Positions 45,490 to 53,811 of a stretch of 64,000 nt of DNA are shown piece by piece. The notes under the pieces are model-generated. The model was not told the origin of the DNA. It was given only the letters and a program-made list of their open reading frames with translations, and did no database searches. Where the stretch lies: assembly GCA_023393065.1 (NCBI GenBank), contig JAEWMX010000006.1, positions 102,550-166,549 of the forward strand. The letters run 5' to 3'. Each line of letters begins with the position of its first letter. Within the stretch, counting starts at the first letter, position 1. The DNA comes from Bacillota bacterium. Its GTDB lineage: Bacteria > Bacillota_I > Bacilli_A > RFN20 > CAG-826. The translations under genes were made by a program, and so were the position numbers.

Positions 45490-46374
45490 ATGAGCGGCGA
45501 ACAGATAGCAATTATTATTGTAAATATTCTAAGTCTTCCTTTTTTTATCGATGGAATAATTATTTTCATGATTATCGCGTCCTTTTTGCTCGGCCTCGCC
45601 AAAAAAGGGTGGCACTCACTATGGCGCTTTGTCTTTGTCGCTTTACTTTTAGCGGGCGCCGCCATTTTTGCCGTCAAGCCCTTGGCGACATGGCTCGCAA
45701 GCGACGCCTTCTTCTCTTTGATCGGCTATCAGCCGGTCGTCGACTATGGTGGTGATCACACGGTCACAATCCATTCGTTTACCGAATTAATTGTCGTGAT
45801 GGGGCGGCTGACGACCGACCGTGCTAAATTCACAGCCGAATACAGCTCTGAATTAGCTTTCAACATCGCTAAAAGCGTGGCCTGGTTTGCGATCGTCTTA
45901 ATCGTTCATGTCGTTTCGTGGATTGTTTCAGCTTTGCTGTGGCCTCTCGTCCGCCTTGCTATTCCGGCGCGGATTCGCAAAAAGAAAATGCGGGTTCTAG
46001 GTGGCTTGATCGGAATCGCGCAGACCCTAGTCATCGTCGCTTCGTATATGTTTGCGACAAGCGCTTTTTCGCCTGGTTTTACATATCTTTTCAACAGCGG
46101 AAATTACGCGGCGTTCGGCATCAATGACTACTTAGTCGGCATCGGTGCTGGCATCAATAGCGAAAACTCTTGGATATTCAGCTGGCTTTCGCTCGAAGGC
46201 AAGGTCTTTCAATACAAAATCGGCGAAGATCATTATTTTGTTAATCTCGAATTCTTAGATTTGAGCGAAAGCCTAATTAACGATGAGTTAACAGAAGAGG
46301 AACGCGACCTCATCATCGCCGCCTTTGAAGAAGAGTGCTTTAACGACGAAGGCGAATTCGTCTGCACGATTTGA
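45490..46374 (+). CDS. CvpA-like membrane protein
   Basis: A 294-residue membrane protein with about four to five hydrophobic helices. The N-terminal helix pair FIDGIIIFMIIASFLLGLAKKG resembles CvpA (colicin V production) proteins, and a conserved Gly-rich helix follows at GGLIGIAQTLVIVASYMF. The C-terminal acidic domain is not recognised. No Shine-Dalgarno. Function unknown. Confidence 0.5.
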   Translation: MSGEQIAIIIVNILSLPFFIDGIIIFMIIASFLLGLAKKGWHSLWRFVFVALLLAGAAIFAVKPLATWLASDAFFSLIGYQPVVDYGGDHTVTIHSFTELIVVMGRLTTDRAKFTAEYSSELAFNIAKSVAWFAIVLIVHVVSWIVSALLWPLVRLAIPARIRKKKMRVLGGLIGIAQTLVIVASYMFATSAFSPGFTYLFNSGNYAAFGINDYLVGIGAGINSENSWIFSWLSLEGKVFQYKIGEDHYFVNLEFLDLSESLINDELTEEERDLIIAAFEEECFNDEGEFVCTI

Positions 46375-46380
46375 TGTCTC

Positions 46381-46409
46381 TTGAAAAGAGCCCTCATTAA
46401 ATATATACT
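46381..46409 (+). promoter_or_regulatory. tRNA-Ala promoter
   Basis: TTGAAA (46381-46386), 17-bp spacer, TATACT (46404-46409), 12 nt before the tRNA. Confidence 0.7.
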
Positions 46410-46421
46410 AATCTAGCGTTT

Positions 46422-46497
46422 GGGGTTGTAGCTCATCTGGGAGAGCGCGTCGTTCGCAACGACGAGGTAGCGGGTTCGATCCCCGTCAGCTCCACCA
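46422..46497 (+). tRNA. tRNA-Ala(CGC)
   Basis: A 76-nt tRNA with encoded CCA. The acceptor stem pairs GGGGTTG with CAGCTCC and contains the G3-U70 wobble pair that defines alanine identity. D stem GCTC/GAGC, anticodon stem CGTCG/CGACG with loop TTCGCAA (anticodon CGC, reading GCG), T stem GCGGG/CCCGT with TTCGATC loop. Confidence 0.97.
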
Positions 46498-46510
46498 ATC
46501 GCTTGAAATT

Positions 46511-46559
46511 ACCCCCGTTTGTTGGACCGAAATTCCGGTTACAATAAAAGGGGTTTTTT
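46511..46559 (+). terminator. tRNA terminator
   Basis: ACCCC pairs with GGGGT followed by TTTTTT, with an inner ACCG/CGGT stem. Confidence 0.6.
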
Positions 46560-46631
46560 CTTTATTGTTAGACTCAATAAGTATTATGATTCGTTAAAAC
46601 ATTGTTTTAATCTCAAATGTATTCAATGTCA

Positions 46632-46660
46632 TTGACTAGTGTAACAATATTCGATACGAT
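46632..46660 (+). promoter_or_regulatory. promoter of c-di-AMP riboswitch operon
   Basis: TTGACT (46632-46637), 17-bp spacer, TACGAT (46655-46660); the riboswitch begins about 5 nt downstream. Confidence 0.55.
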
Positions 46661-46662
46661 AC

Positions 46663-46801
46663 TAGTGCTCTCCGAATCAGAATGAAGAGTGGGGGACCCA
46701 ATTAACGGGGTGAATCGCAAGAGAGGAAACTTAATTTCCTTAACCCGTCAGCTAACCTCATAGGAGTCATTAAGCGCATAGCGTGAGTTATGCGTTTTTA
46801 T
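46663..46801 (+). ncRNA. c-di-AMP (ydaO/yuaA) riboswitch with terminator
   Basis: The leader carries the ydaO/yuaA consensus in order: CCGAATCAG, GTGGGGGACCCAATT, CGGGGTGAAT, a variable stem-loop (GAGGAAACTTAATTTCCTT), then ACCCGTCAGCTAACCTCATAGG. It ends in a hairpin CGCATA-8 nt-TATGCG plus TTTTT (46775-46799). c-di-AMP binding normally favours this terminator, shutting off K+/osmolyte transport genes. The gene below is a cation:proton antiporter, a typical ydaO target. Confidence 0.95.
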
Positions 46802-46819
46802 ATGGCAAAGGAGGTTGAC

Positions 46820-48184
46820 ATGTACATTCTCATTCTAAAAATTGCCGTCGTTTTGCTCTTTGGTTTTATCGGTGGCAAAATTGCCAGTAAATTGAATCTA
46901 CCGGAAGTATCTGGCTATTTGCTTTTTGGCATTTTGCTTGGCCCCTCTTTAGGACTCATTGCTCCCGGTTTTCAAGGCGTTGTGAGTTCTGCTGATCAAG
47001 AATCTCTCAAATTTATCGGCGATGTCGCTTTATCATTCATCGCTTTTAGCATCGGATCCGAATTTAAGCTCAAGTCGCTTGCCAAAACGGGCAAAGCGGT
47101 GAATATCATCACGATTTTTGAGGTGTTGTTCGCTGTTGGATTCGTCTTCATCGCCTTGCTTTTCGTTCCTAAAACTAGCGAGATCACCAGCGGTGGATAC
47201 GCGCCATTTTCAAAAGAAAATATCGCTTTTGGCTTGATTTTAGCTTCGATGTCGGCTGCCACCGCTCCGGCGGCGACGCTAATGGTTATTCGCCAATACC
47301 GGGCCCATGGCCCACTGACGCAAACCATCTTGCCGGTTACTGCTCTCGATGATATTTATGGCATTGTCATCTTTGGCTTTTTTATCTCAATTGCTCAGAT
47401 ACTGACATCGACCACAAGCGGAATGCCGCTTTGGTTGATGATTCTCAAGCCTATAATTGAAGTTTTTGGCTCGATACTCATCGGTGTCATCATCGGTATA
47501 ATTTCATCATTCCTAAATGGGAAAATGGCAAAAAACCGCGATAATCTCCAAGTGCTATCCGTTCTTGCGATTATGTTTTCCATCGGTATCGTCTGGCTTT
47601 TAAATGACAGTTTAGAGCCTTTCGGCATTGGCTTTTCGCCTCTTCTTGTAAATATTATGGTCGGAACCATCATTGCCAACCTCCTTAAAAAAGCGAATGA
47701 AACCTTTTCTTCGGTCAATGACTTGGCGACGCCATTTTATGTCCTCTTTTTTACCCTAGCCGGCGCGAGTCTTGATTTGAATATTTTGAAAACATCTGGT
47801 CTTGTCGTGATATTGAGTATCGTTTATATATTAGCGCGCGGTTTTGGTAAAATAAGTGGTGCTTCAGCCGGTGCCGCCATTGCCAAATCTGAACCGACCA
47901 TCAAAAAGTATTTGGGCTATGCCCTTTTGCCGCAAGGCGGGGTGTCGCTCGGCCTCCTTGTTGTCGTCTCTTCCAAGATGCCGGCCTTCTATCAGTTGAT
48001 CGCTACAATCATCATGCTTAGCATCATGGTTTACGAGACGAGCGGACCGATTTTCGCTAAATTGGCCATCAGCAAAGCCGGAGAAATTAATGGTCTCGAC
48101 AAACTGCAATACTTATCCAATATTGAAGGTATGGAAAATAATAAAGAGGAAGCGATTGCTTCGTCCTCAGAAGGAGCGCAATGA
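46820..48184 (+). CDS. CPA2-family cation:proton antiporter
   Basis: A 454-residue antiporter with about 12-13 membrane helices and no C-terminal RCK/TrkA domain. Typical CPA2 segments are GGKIASKLNLPEVSGYLLFGILLGPS near residue 20 and ALDDIYGIVIFGF with the acidic transport residues. K+ or Na+ specificity cannot be read. AAAGGAGG lies just before ATG 46820; an upstream in-frame ATG at 46790 falls inside the riboswitch terminator and is rejected. The operon is under c-di-AMP control. It is coupled to a PII-like gene (ATGA overlap). Confidence 0.88.
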   Translation: MYILILKIAVVLLFGFIGGKIASKLNLPEVSGYLLFGILLGPSLGLIAPGFQGVVSSADQESLKFIGDVALSFIAFSIGSEFKLKSLAKTGKAVNIITIFEVLFAVGFVFIALLFVPKTSEITSGGYAPFSKENIAFGLILASMSAATAPAATLMVIRQYRAHGPLTQTILPVTALDDIYGIVIFGFFISIAQILTSTTSGMPLWLMILKPIIEVFGSILIGVIIGIISSFLNGKMAKNRDNLQVLSVLAIMFSIGIVWLLNDSLEPFGIGFSPLLVNIMVGTIIANLLKKANETFSSVNDLATPFYVLFFTLAGASLDLNILKTSGLVVILSIVYILARGFGKISGASAGAAIAKSEPTIKKYLGYALLPQGGVSLGLLVVVSSKMPAFYQLIATIIMLSIMVYETSGPIFAKLAISKAGEINGLDKLQYLSNIEGMENNKEEAIASSSEGAQ

Positions 48185-48537
48185 TGCAAGTGTTATTTAT
48201 CGTCTTAAATGATTTATCCTACGAATCCGAAATCCTCAAAGTATTCATTGAAAAAAAGGTCCGAGGAGCGACTATCATCGATTCGGAAGGAATGGCTAAA
48301 GCCGTCTTAAAAAATGAGGGAGCAGATTTCTTTTTCAACGGTCCGTTCGCGAATTCTTTGCCAAAGAACATCGGCGATAGCAAAACCTTCTTTACTGTCA
48401 TTCCTAACGATGAACTATTGCAAGAATTAGTTAGCGACATACAAAAGCTTCTTCTGACCTCCAACAGCGAGACAATCGGCTTTATGTTCGCGGTTCCGGT
48501 ACAGGGAATCTACCCCTTGAAAAAAAAGACAAAATAA
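48181..48537 (+). CDS. PII-like protein partner of CPA2 antiporter
   Basis: A 118-residue protein with a PII-like layout: strand MQVLFIVLNDL, helix, KVRGATIIDSEGMAKA (the GVxGxTxxxxxG position of PII), a short T-loop-like stretch near 46-65, strand FFTVIPND, helix, and the C-terminal GFMFAVPVQGIYPL, equivalent to the GKIFVxPVxxxxxI strand. The classic nucleotide-binding loops are not conserved. The overlap with the antiporter stop implies a coupled regulator or subunit. Confidence 0.6.
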   Translation: MMQVLFIVLNDLSYESEILKVFIEKKVRGATIIDSEGMAKAVLKNEGADFFFNGPFANSLPKNIGDSKTFFTVIPNDELLQELVSDIQKLLLTSNSETIGFMFAVPVQGIYPLKKKTK

Positions 48538-48546
48538 ATTGGAAAG

Positions 48547-48594
48547 CGAAAGGCGCGCCAGCAAGCAGCAAGTGGCGTATTTGCGTCCTTTTTG
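48547..48594 (+). terminator. terminator after antiporter operon
   Basis: CGCCA / TGGCG stem flanked by partial AAAGG / CCTTT pairing, then TTTTT. Imperfect. Confidence 0.45.
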
Positions 48595-48712
48595 TCATCG
48601 AGATACAAGCCTTGCGAAAATGTTAAAATCTTGAGCAATAAATGTTTTACTTTACATGACATAGAATATAATAAAAATATCTGTTACAAATATGTTGAAA
48701 GGAAACAGAAAT

Positions 48713-49294
48713 ATGAAGGGGACATTAAAAAGAATAATTCTCATCGCTTCTGCCGCTCTTACGATTCTTGCCGTCATCACGGCTAGTTTTTGGATTAGTG
48801 CCTATAATGGAGCCGTTATTCGCGAAGCCGAAGTCGTCGAAGCGCGTGGTAACGTCCACGCTTCCTTGGAAGCCCGATATGATAAAGTCGATGTTTTGAT
48901 TGACGCGATCGAAGACGCTAACGAAACAGTTCAGGGTTATTTAGATACTATCGCCGCAGCGCGCGCCGCTTTTGCCGCCGCCATCGAAAATGGCAATGCA
49001 GCCGCGGCCGATGAAGCTGCCGCATTAGTTGATGGCACCTTTGTCACGCTCGTCGCTTACATGGAAGATAATCCCGATAGCTATAACACGGTTGGTCTAT
49101 ATTCAGGTTTTATGGCCGAATTCAGCGCCTCGACAAACTTGGTGACCGGTTCGATCATGGTCTATAACGGCGCAGTGACTTCTTATAATACGCACATCAA
49201 AACCTTCCCCAACAACATCTTTGTCGGCGGAAGGGCTCCTTATACGCCTTACGAGTTGACCAATTACAACGTTTCATTACCGACTTTTGAATAA
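48713..49294 (+). CDS. LemA family protein
   Basis: A 193-residue LemA-family protein: an N-terminal transmembrane helix (about 6-27), then helical domain starting SAYNGAVIREAEVVEARGNVHASLEARYDKVDVLI, the LemA signature, with an Ala-rich central helix. Outer, C-terminal part faces away from the cytosol. AAAGGA lies before the ATG 48713; a TATAAT at 48667-48672 likely drives it. It is paired with a TPM-domain gene, as is common for LemA. Confidence 0.85.
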   Translation: MKGTLKRIILIASAALTILAVITASFWISAYNGAVIREAEVVEARGNVHASLEARYDKVDVLIDAIEDANETVQGYLDTIAAARAAFAAAIENGNAAAADEAAALVDGTFVTLVAYMEDNPDSYNTVGLYSGFMAEFSASTNLVTGSIMVYNGAVTSYNTHIKTFPNNIFVGGRAPYTPYELTNYNVSLPTFE

Positions 49295-49305
49295 TCGAGT
49301 GGTTT

Positions 49306-50115
49306 ATGACTAACCGCCGCCCCGCCGCAAAGAAATGGTTATTTAGAGGCATCGTCCTTTTGATGCTGGCTTTTATAACTGCTTGCCAAGGAAATCCAAA
49401 ACCTTATATTCGGGCCACGGAAGAGTTTTATATCAACGATCGTTCTCACATCCTTTTGGGCTCCACAAAGTGGACGATTTACGCATATAGCGAAGAACTC
49501 TACGAAGATAGCCAAGAGCAAGAATATCAAGACCAGAAAATCAGTGGAGCCCAAGTCGTCGTCACGACATATGTCGGTCAAATCAGCGATTTCAGCACCA
49601 CCGAATTATTTAATGCGTGGGGCATCGGCGAAAACGACATGGGCCTTCTCCTCGTCTTGTACTTTGATGAAAGCGAGGAAGGGTTTGCCTACCGCGAAAC
49701 GGTGTACGAAATGGGCATCAAGATGATGGGCTATCTATCGGCCTTTCGCATGGATGGATTGGTCACTGAGTATTTTGACGATCCCGATATTCCGTCTTTT
49801 GATTATGATCAGCGCCTCATCTCACTTTATTTTGGCATCATGCAAGAATTGTACTTGAATGTATATAATTACGATTCATATAACTACCAAAGTTTTATGG
49901 ATGAATACGAGTTGAATAAATACGAAGAGTTTGACCTCATGCCGAGCGATTACGCAAGAGACCCTCTCCCGGTTTGGGCTTGGGTATTAATTGCCGCTGG
50001 CATCATTCTTCTTGGCATTTTTCCCGGTCGTTATATCCTTCCCTATCTCATTTCCGGTTTGACTGGAGGAAGGGGCGGTGGCGGTCGATCGGGCGGCTAC
50101 TGGTTCCGCCGATAG
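49306..50115 (+). CDS. TPM-domain lipoprotein-like membrane protein
   Basis: A 269-residue protein with a signal sequence ending in a lipobox-like FITAC (Cys near residue 27), then a TPM (YgcG-type) domain (about 42-160; note NDMGLLLVLYFD). A C-terminal transmembrane helix (about 223-245) ends in a Gly/Arg-rich tail GGRGGGGRSGG. It neighbours LemA, a frequent TPM partner. Specific function unknown. Confidence 0.75.
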   Translation: MTNRRPAAKKWLFRGIVLLMLAFITACQGNPKPYIRATEEFYINDRSHILLGSTKWTIYAYSEELYEDSQEQEYQDQKISGAQVVVTTYVGQISDFSTTELFNAWGIGENDMGLLLVLYFDESEEGFAYRETVYEMGIKMMGYLSAFRMDGLVTEYFDDPDIPSFDYDQRLISLYFGIMQELYLNVYNYDSYNYQSFMDEYELNKYEEFDLMPSDYARDPLPVWAWVLIAAGIILLGIFPGRYILPYLISGLTGGRGGGGRSGGYWFRR

Positions 50116-50142
50116 CTTGCGCATTGCGCATGATGACCTTCG

Positions 50143-51237
50143 ATGAAAATTAATCTTCCTAAAGATTTTACACCTCGACTTCAGAAACTGATCGCCGCTA
50201 AAGACCAAAACATTTTAGCATCCGATTTTTTGCTTCGATACCTACTTGATAGTAGCAGTTATTCGCTCGAGCGCGAATTTAAGCGCCGCGCGTCGATCTC
50301 GGCGGCAAAAGAGCATCTTTTGGCCACCGTGCTTGTGGAAGCAATAACCAAGAAGCGCCAGCACGCCGATGTTATTCTCGATCATCTCGAAGGGCGTTGC
50401 GACTTTTTATCGAGCGAGCACTATCGCGATAACCTCTTTTTAAAAACCATAAAAATTCATGAGGAGCAAGTCGGCAAATGGCGGTTGAGTTTTGACCATT
50501 ATGCTCCGTATCAAGCATTTGCTTATAAAGATATTAATGTCGACCAATGCGATTTTCGCGAAATGACGAGGCTTGGCTTTTTCGACGAGCTTTTTTCATA
50601 CCCGGTCGTCTTGGAAGGCAAGCGCGTGTGGATGAGCATTACGCCTCATGAAATTGAGACGATGCAACCCGCTATCGATGAGGCAGCCGGCGTCGTCGCT
50701 GTGATGGGCTTAGGTCTTGGATATTTTCCATTTATGATCGCCAAGAAAGATTCGGTGAAAAAAATCTATGTCTACGAAAAAGACGAGGAAGTCATCTCCC
50801 TTTTTACAAAATATCTCTGGCCGCAGTTTCCTCACAGAGAAAAAATAACGATTATTGCAGCTGATGTGTTGTCTGATTTTCATTCATGCCTAGAAAAGTC
50901 GAGGCCTGACTACGCATTTATTGATATTTGGCAAGGCGTCAATGACGGTTTGCCCTTATATGTTCAGATGAAGGCCAAAGAAAAGGATTTTCCGAAAGTC
51001 CGTTTTCGCTATTGGATTGAGAAATCGCTTATTGCGATGCTCCGACGCATCGTCATCACCATTCTCGAAGAAGCCCTCGACGGCTATACGGCTAACGATT
51101 ATCAAAATATCGAGAAGCCCATCGACGAGATTTTTAATACTTTATTTCGAAAGTTGGTCGCGACGCATCTCGTCGCATTTGATGATGTCCTTGAACTATT
51201 GACCGACGACGGAATAAGAAAACTTCTGAAGCGATAA
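50143..51237 (+). CDS. Rossmann-fold protein, methyltransferase-like
   Basis: A 364-residue hypothetical protein. Residues about 185-265 look like an AdoMet-binding Rossmann core: VVAVMGLGLGYFPF (motif I), KKIYVYEKDEEVISLF (acidic motif II), ITIIAADVL and DYAFIDIW. The surrounding N- and C-terminal helical regions are not recognised; the layout resembles spermidine-synthase-like proteins without their catalytic signature. No Shine-Dalgarno precedes the ATG, which is 28 nt after the TPM gene. Confidence 0.5.
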   Translation: MKINLPKDFTPRLQKLIAAKDQNILASDFLLRYLLDSSSYSLEREFKRRASISAAKEHLLATVLVEAITKKRQHADVILDHLEGRCDFLSSEHYRDNLFLKTIKIHEEQVGKWRLSFDHYAPYQAFAYKDINVDQCDFREMTRLGFFDELFSYPVVLEGKRVWMSITPHEIETMQPAIDEAAGVVAVMGLGLGYFPFMIAKKDSVKKIYVYEKDEEVISLFTKYLWPQFPHREKITIIAADVLSDFHSCLEKSRPDYAFIDIWQGVNDGLPLYVQMKAKEKDFPKVRFRYWIEKSLIAMLRRIVITILEEALDGYTANDYQNIEKPIDEIFNTLFRKLVATHLVAFDDVLELLTDDGIRKLLKR

Positions 51238-51321
51238 TTTATAATTATATGTATCCCCTTTCAATGTAGTTTTAATTATTTGTTTGGGTAATAATAAGTA
51301 AGGCCTTATGGCTCAAGATAA

Positions 51322-52542
51322 ATGAAAAGCATACGCGAACTATATCGAATCGGACAAGGACCTTCCAGCTCTCATACCATGGGACCGCAGAAGGCCGCGG
51401 CTTTTATTCGCAACAAATACCCTGATGCCACAGGGTACGATGTAATTTTGTATGGTTCCCTAGCCTTTACCGGACGTGGGCACCTTACCGACAAGACAAT
51501 TATTAATACCTTGGCGCCTCGCCCTTGCAACGTCACATTTGATTACACCACCAAAGTGGCGCACGCCAATACTTTCGACATCATCATTCACCAGGCCGAT
51601 CAAGAAGATATCAAACATCGCATCTTGTCCTTGGGCGGAGGCGCGATATCAATCGATGGCGAAACCTTTTTTGAAGTCGGAGAGAAATACAGCGAGAAGT
51701 CATTCGAAGAAATCAGGCGCTTATGCCTTGCCAATAACTGGCGTTTTTACGATTATGTCGCCGAACGCGAAGGACCGGAGATTTGGGATTTTTTAGCCAA
51801 AGTTTGGAAACAGATGAAATCTACGATTGATAATGGTCTTAACAACCGCGGTTTTTTACCTGGTTCGCTCAAGATATATCGCCGCGCCGGAGACTTATAT
51901 AATGTCTTTGATGAAAACGAGACGTTGGCAGCCCGCTCCTATCGTTTGATGAGCGCTTACGCGTTTGCCACCGGTGAAGAAAATGCCAGCGGTGGTATCG
52001 TTGTCACCGCTCCGACTTGCGGCTCGTCGGGAACGATGCCGGCCCTTTTAAAATACATGTCGGAACAATACAAGTACTCTGATCAAGAAGTGTTGCAAGC
52101 CTTAGCAACTGCCGCTCTAATCGGCAATATCGTCAAGCACAACGCCTCGATAAGCGGCGCTGAAGCCGGTTGCCAAGCTGAAATTGGAACGGCGTGTTCG
52201 ATGGCCGCCGCGGCATATGCCGAACTGTTAAAACTCGACTTAAACCAAATTGGCTCGGCAGCGGAAATCGCCCTTGAACACAATCTTGGTCTCACCTGCG
52301 ATCCCATCGGCGGTTATGTCCAAATTCCTTGCATCGAAAGAAACGCGGTCGCAGCCTCAAAGGCTATCACGGCTACTCTTTTGGCTAAATATATTGCTGG
52401 CACGCACGCCATTTCCTTTGATGCGGTCGTCGAAACGATGCTGAAAACCGGCAAAGACATGAGAAAAGCGTATCGCGAAACAGCCAAAGGCGGACTGGCG
52501 AATCTCTATAAAGGTCTCAAGAAAAGTCGCTCAAAAAAATAA
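51322..52542 (+). CDS. sdaA: L-serine dehydratase, iron-sulfur type, single chain
   Basis: A 406-residue single-chain L-serine ammonia-lyase giving pyruvate and ammonia. The N-terminal beta-domain begins IGQGPSSSHTMGP; the alpha-domain has the Fe-S cysteines in TCGSSGTM, GCQAEIGTACSM and PIGGYVQIPCIERN. Shorter than E. coli SdaA but complete in motifs. No Shine-Dalgarno; a five-codon ORF (51308-51325) ends over its start codon. Confidence 0.93.
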   Translation: MKSIRELYRIGQGPSSSHTMGPQKAAAFIRNKYPDATGYDVILYGSLAFTGRGHLTDKTIINTLAPRPCNVTFDYTTKVAHANTFDIIIHQADQEDIKHRILSLGGGAISIDGETFFEVGEKYSEKSFEEIRRLCLANNWRFYDYVAEREGPEIWDFLAKVWKQMKSTIDNGLNNRGFLPGSLKIYRRAGDLYNVFDENETLAARSYRLMSAYAFATGEENASGGIVVTAPTCGSSGTMPALLKYMSEQYKYSDQEVLQALATAALIGNIVKHNASISGAEAGCQAEIGTACSMAAAAYAELLKLDLNQIGSAAEIALEHNLGLTCDPIGGYVQIPCIERNAVAASKAITATLLAKYIAGTHAISFDAVVETMLKTGKDMRKAYRETAKGGLANLYKGLKKSRSKK

Positions 52543-52567
52543 ACGTCTCAAGCAAATCTTGAGCCTG

Positions 52568-52576
52568 TGTTAAAAT
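52568..52576 (+). promoter_or_regulatory. extended -10 promoter, leaderless
   Basis: TG-t-TAAAAT ending 7 nt before the ATG at 52584; no Shine-Dalgarno. Confidence 0.5.
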
Positions 52577-52583
52577 TAGCATT

Positions 52584-53759
52584 ATGAAACTCGCCATTAT
52601 CGGCGCGGGAGCCTCAGGCCTCGTCGCTGCCATCAAATGCAAAGAGAAGTCACCTGAAAGCGAAGTTTTTTTGTTTGATCGGATGGATGATGTCGGCAAA
52701 AAGATTCGGGCGACCGGAAACGGCAAATGCAATATCGGTAATCTCGATCAAACATTTGAATGCTATTCCAATTCACAATTTGTCGAAGAAATAATAAGTT
52801 CATATAAGCAAGAAGAAACTCTTCTTTCTCTTGGCTTGCCAACCAAAATCATGTATGGTAGCGGTCTTTACCCAGTCAGCGAATCAGCGAGCAATGTCGT
52901 CAAAGTTCTCCGCGACCGAGCCTTGTTTTTGGGTGTGAATATCATCTTGAATGCCAAGTTGCTCGATTATCAAATCGAAAATGAGAAAATCAATCTTCGT
53001 TTTGACAAATACCAAGCCGTTGTCGACAAAGTGATTTTTGCTGTCGGAGGTAAATCAAATCCTAATCTCGGCTCAGACGGAAGTCTCTTTGATGTCTTTG
53101 CCCGTCACGGATATTTGATAATCAAGCCCGAACCAGGTCTTTGCCCGATTCGCGTTCAAGAAGATGTCAAATCGCTATTTGGGCAGCGCCTGCATACCAT
53201 CGCAAGCCTTTTTATAAACGGCGAATTTATCTTTGAAGAATACGGCGAAGTGATGTTTAAAAAAGATGGCTTATCCGGCATTGTGATTATGAATCTGTCT
53301 TCGTTAATCGGGCGCTTAAAAGCCCCAAATGCCAAGATCTACCTCGCCATCTTAAATCAAAACAATGAAGTTATCACTGCTAAAAACCTCTTTGAGGTTA
53401 GTAAGAAAAGCGCCAATCCGCTCCTGGCTTTTGTCGGTGAGGAACTAGCCACTTACATCCTCACCCTTGCCCATATTAAAATCGATCACGATTTATCATT
53501 CGAAGAATGTCAAACAATCGCCGCTCTTGCAGCCGCTATCCCTTTCACTTTCGTCAATCGCTACGACTTTTCCTTTTCGCAAGTTACCCTCGGCGGTATC
53601 GACATCAACAACCTAAATCGCGACCTATCCTCAAAGCTTGAAAAGAATGTCTACTTTGCTGGCGAAGTAATCGATGTCGATGGGCCGTGTGGCGGCTACA
53701 ATTTGCGGTGGGCGATCGGTTCAGCGCTCCGCGTCGCCGACGAAATTGACCATTCTTAA
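52584..53759 (+). CDS. HI0933-family NAD(P)/FAD oxidoreductase
   Basis: A 391-residue flavoprotein. The N-terminal dinucleotide fold IIGAGASGLVAA binds FAD; KIRATGNGKCNIGN and the C-terminal GEVIDVDGPCGGYNLRWA are the HI0933/YhiN-family signatures. Physiological substrate unknown. The ATG is 7 nt after an extended -10. Confidence 0.9.
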   Translation: MKLAIIGAGASGLVAAIKCKEKSPESEVFLFDRMDDVGKKIRATGNGKCNIGNLDQTFECYSNSQFVEEIISSYKQEETLLSLGLPTKIMYGSGLYPVSESASNVVKVLRDRALFLGVNIILNAKLLDYQIENEKINLRFDKYQAVVDKVIFAVGGKSNPNLGSDGSLFDVFARHGYLIIKPEPGLCPIRVQEDVKSLFGQRLHTIASLFINGEFIFEEYGEVMFKKDGLSGIVIMNLSSLIGRLKAPNAKIYLAILNQNNEVITAKNLFEVSKKSANPLLAFVGEELATYILTLAHIKIDHDLSFEECQTIAALAAAIPFTFVNRYDFSFSQVTLGGIDINNLNRDLSSKLEKNVYFAGEVIDVDGPCGGYNLRWAIGSALRVADEIDHS

Positions 53760-53760
53760 A

Positions 53761-53783
53761 TAAAAAGCCCCGTGTAACGGGGC
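53761..53783 (-). terminator. terminator of mscS
   Basis: On the minus strand GCCCCG-TTACA-CGGGGC then TTTTTATTT. Confidence 0.85.
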
Positions 53784-53811
53784 AATAGATTGACAACGAT
53801 TGATAATGCGT

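Noticed and set aside
46790..46819. Antiporter start at 46790
   Set aside because: This ATG lies inside the riboswitch terminator; a strong AAAGGAGG precedes the ATG at 46820.
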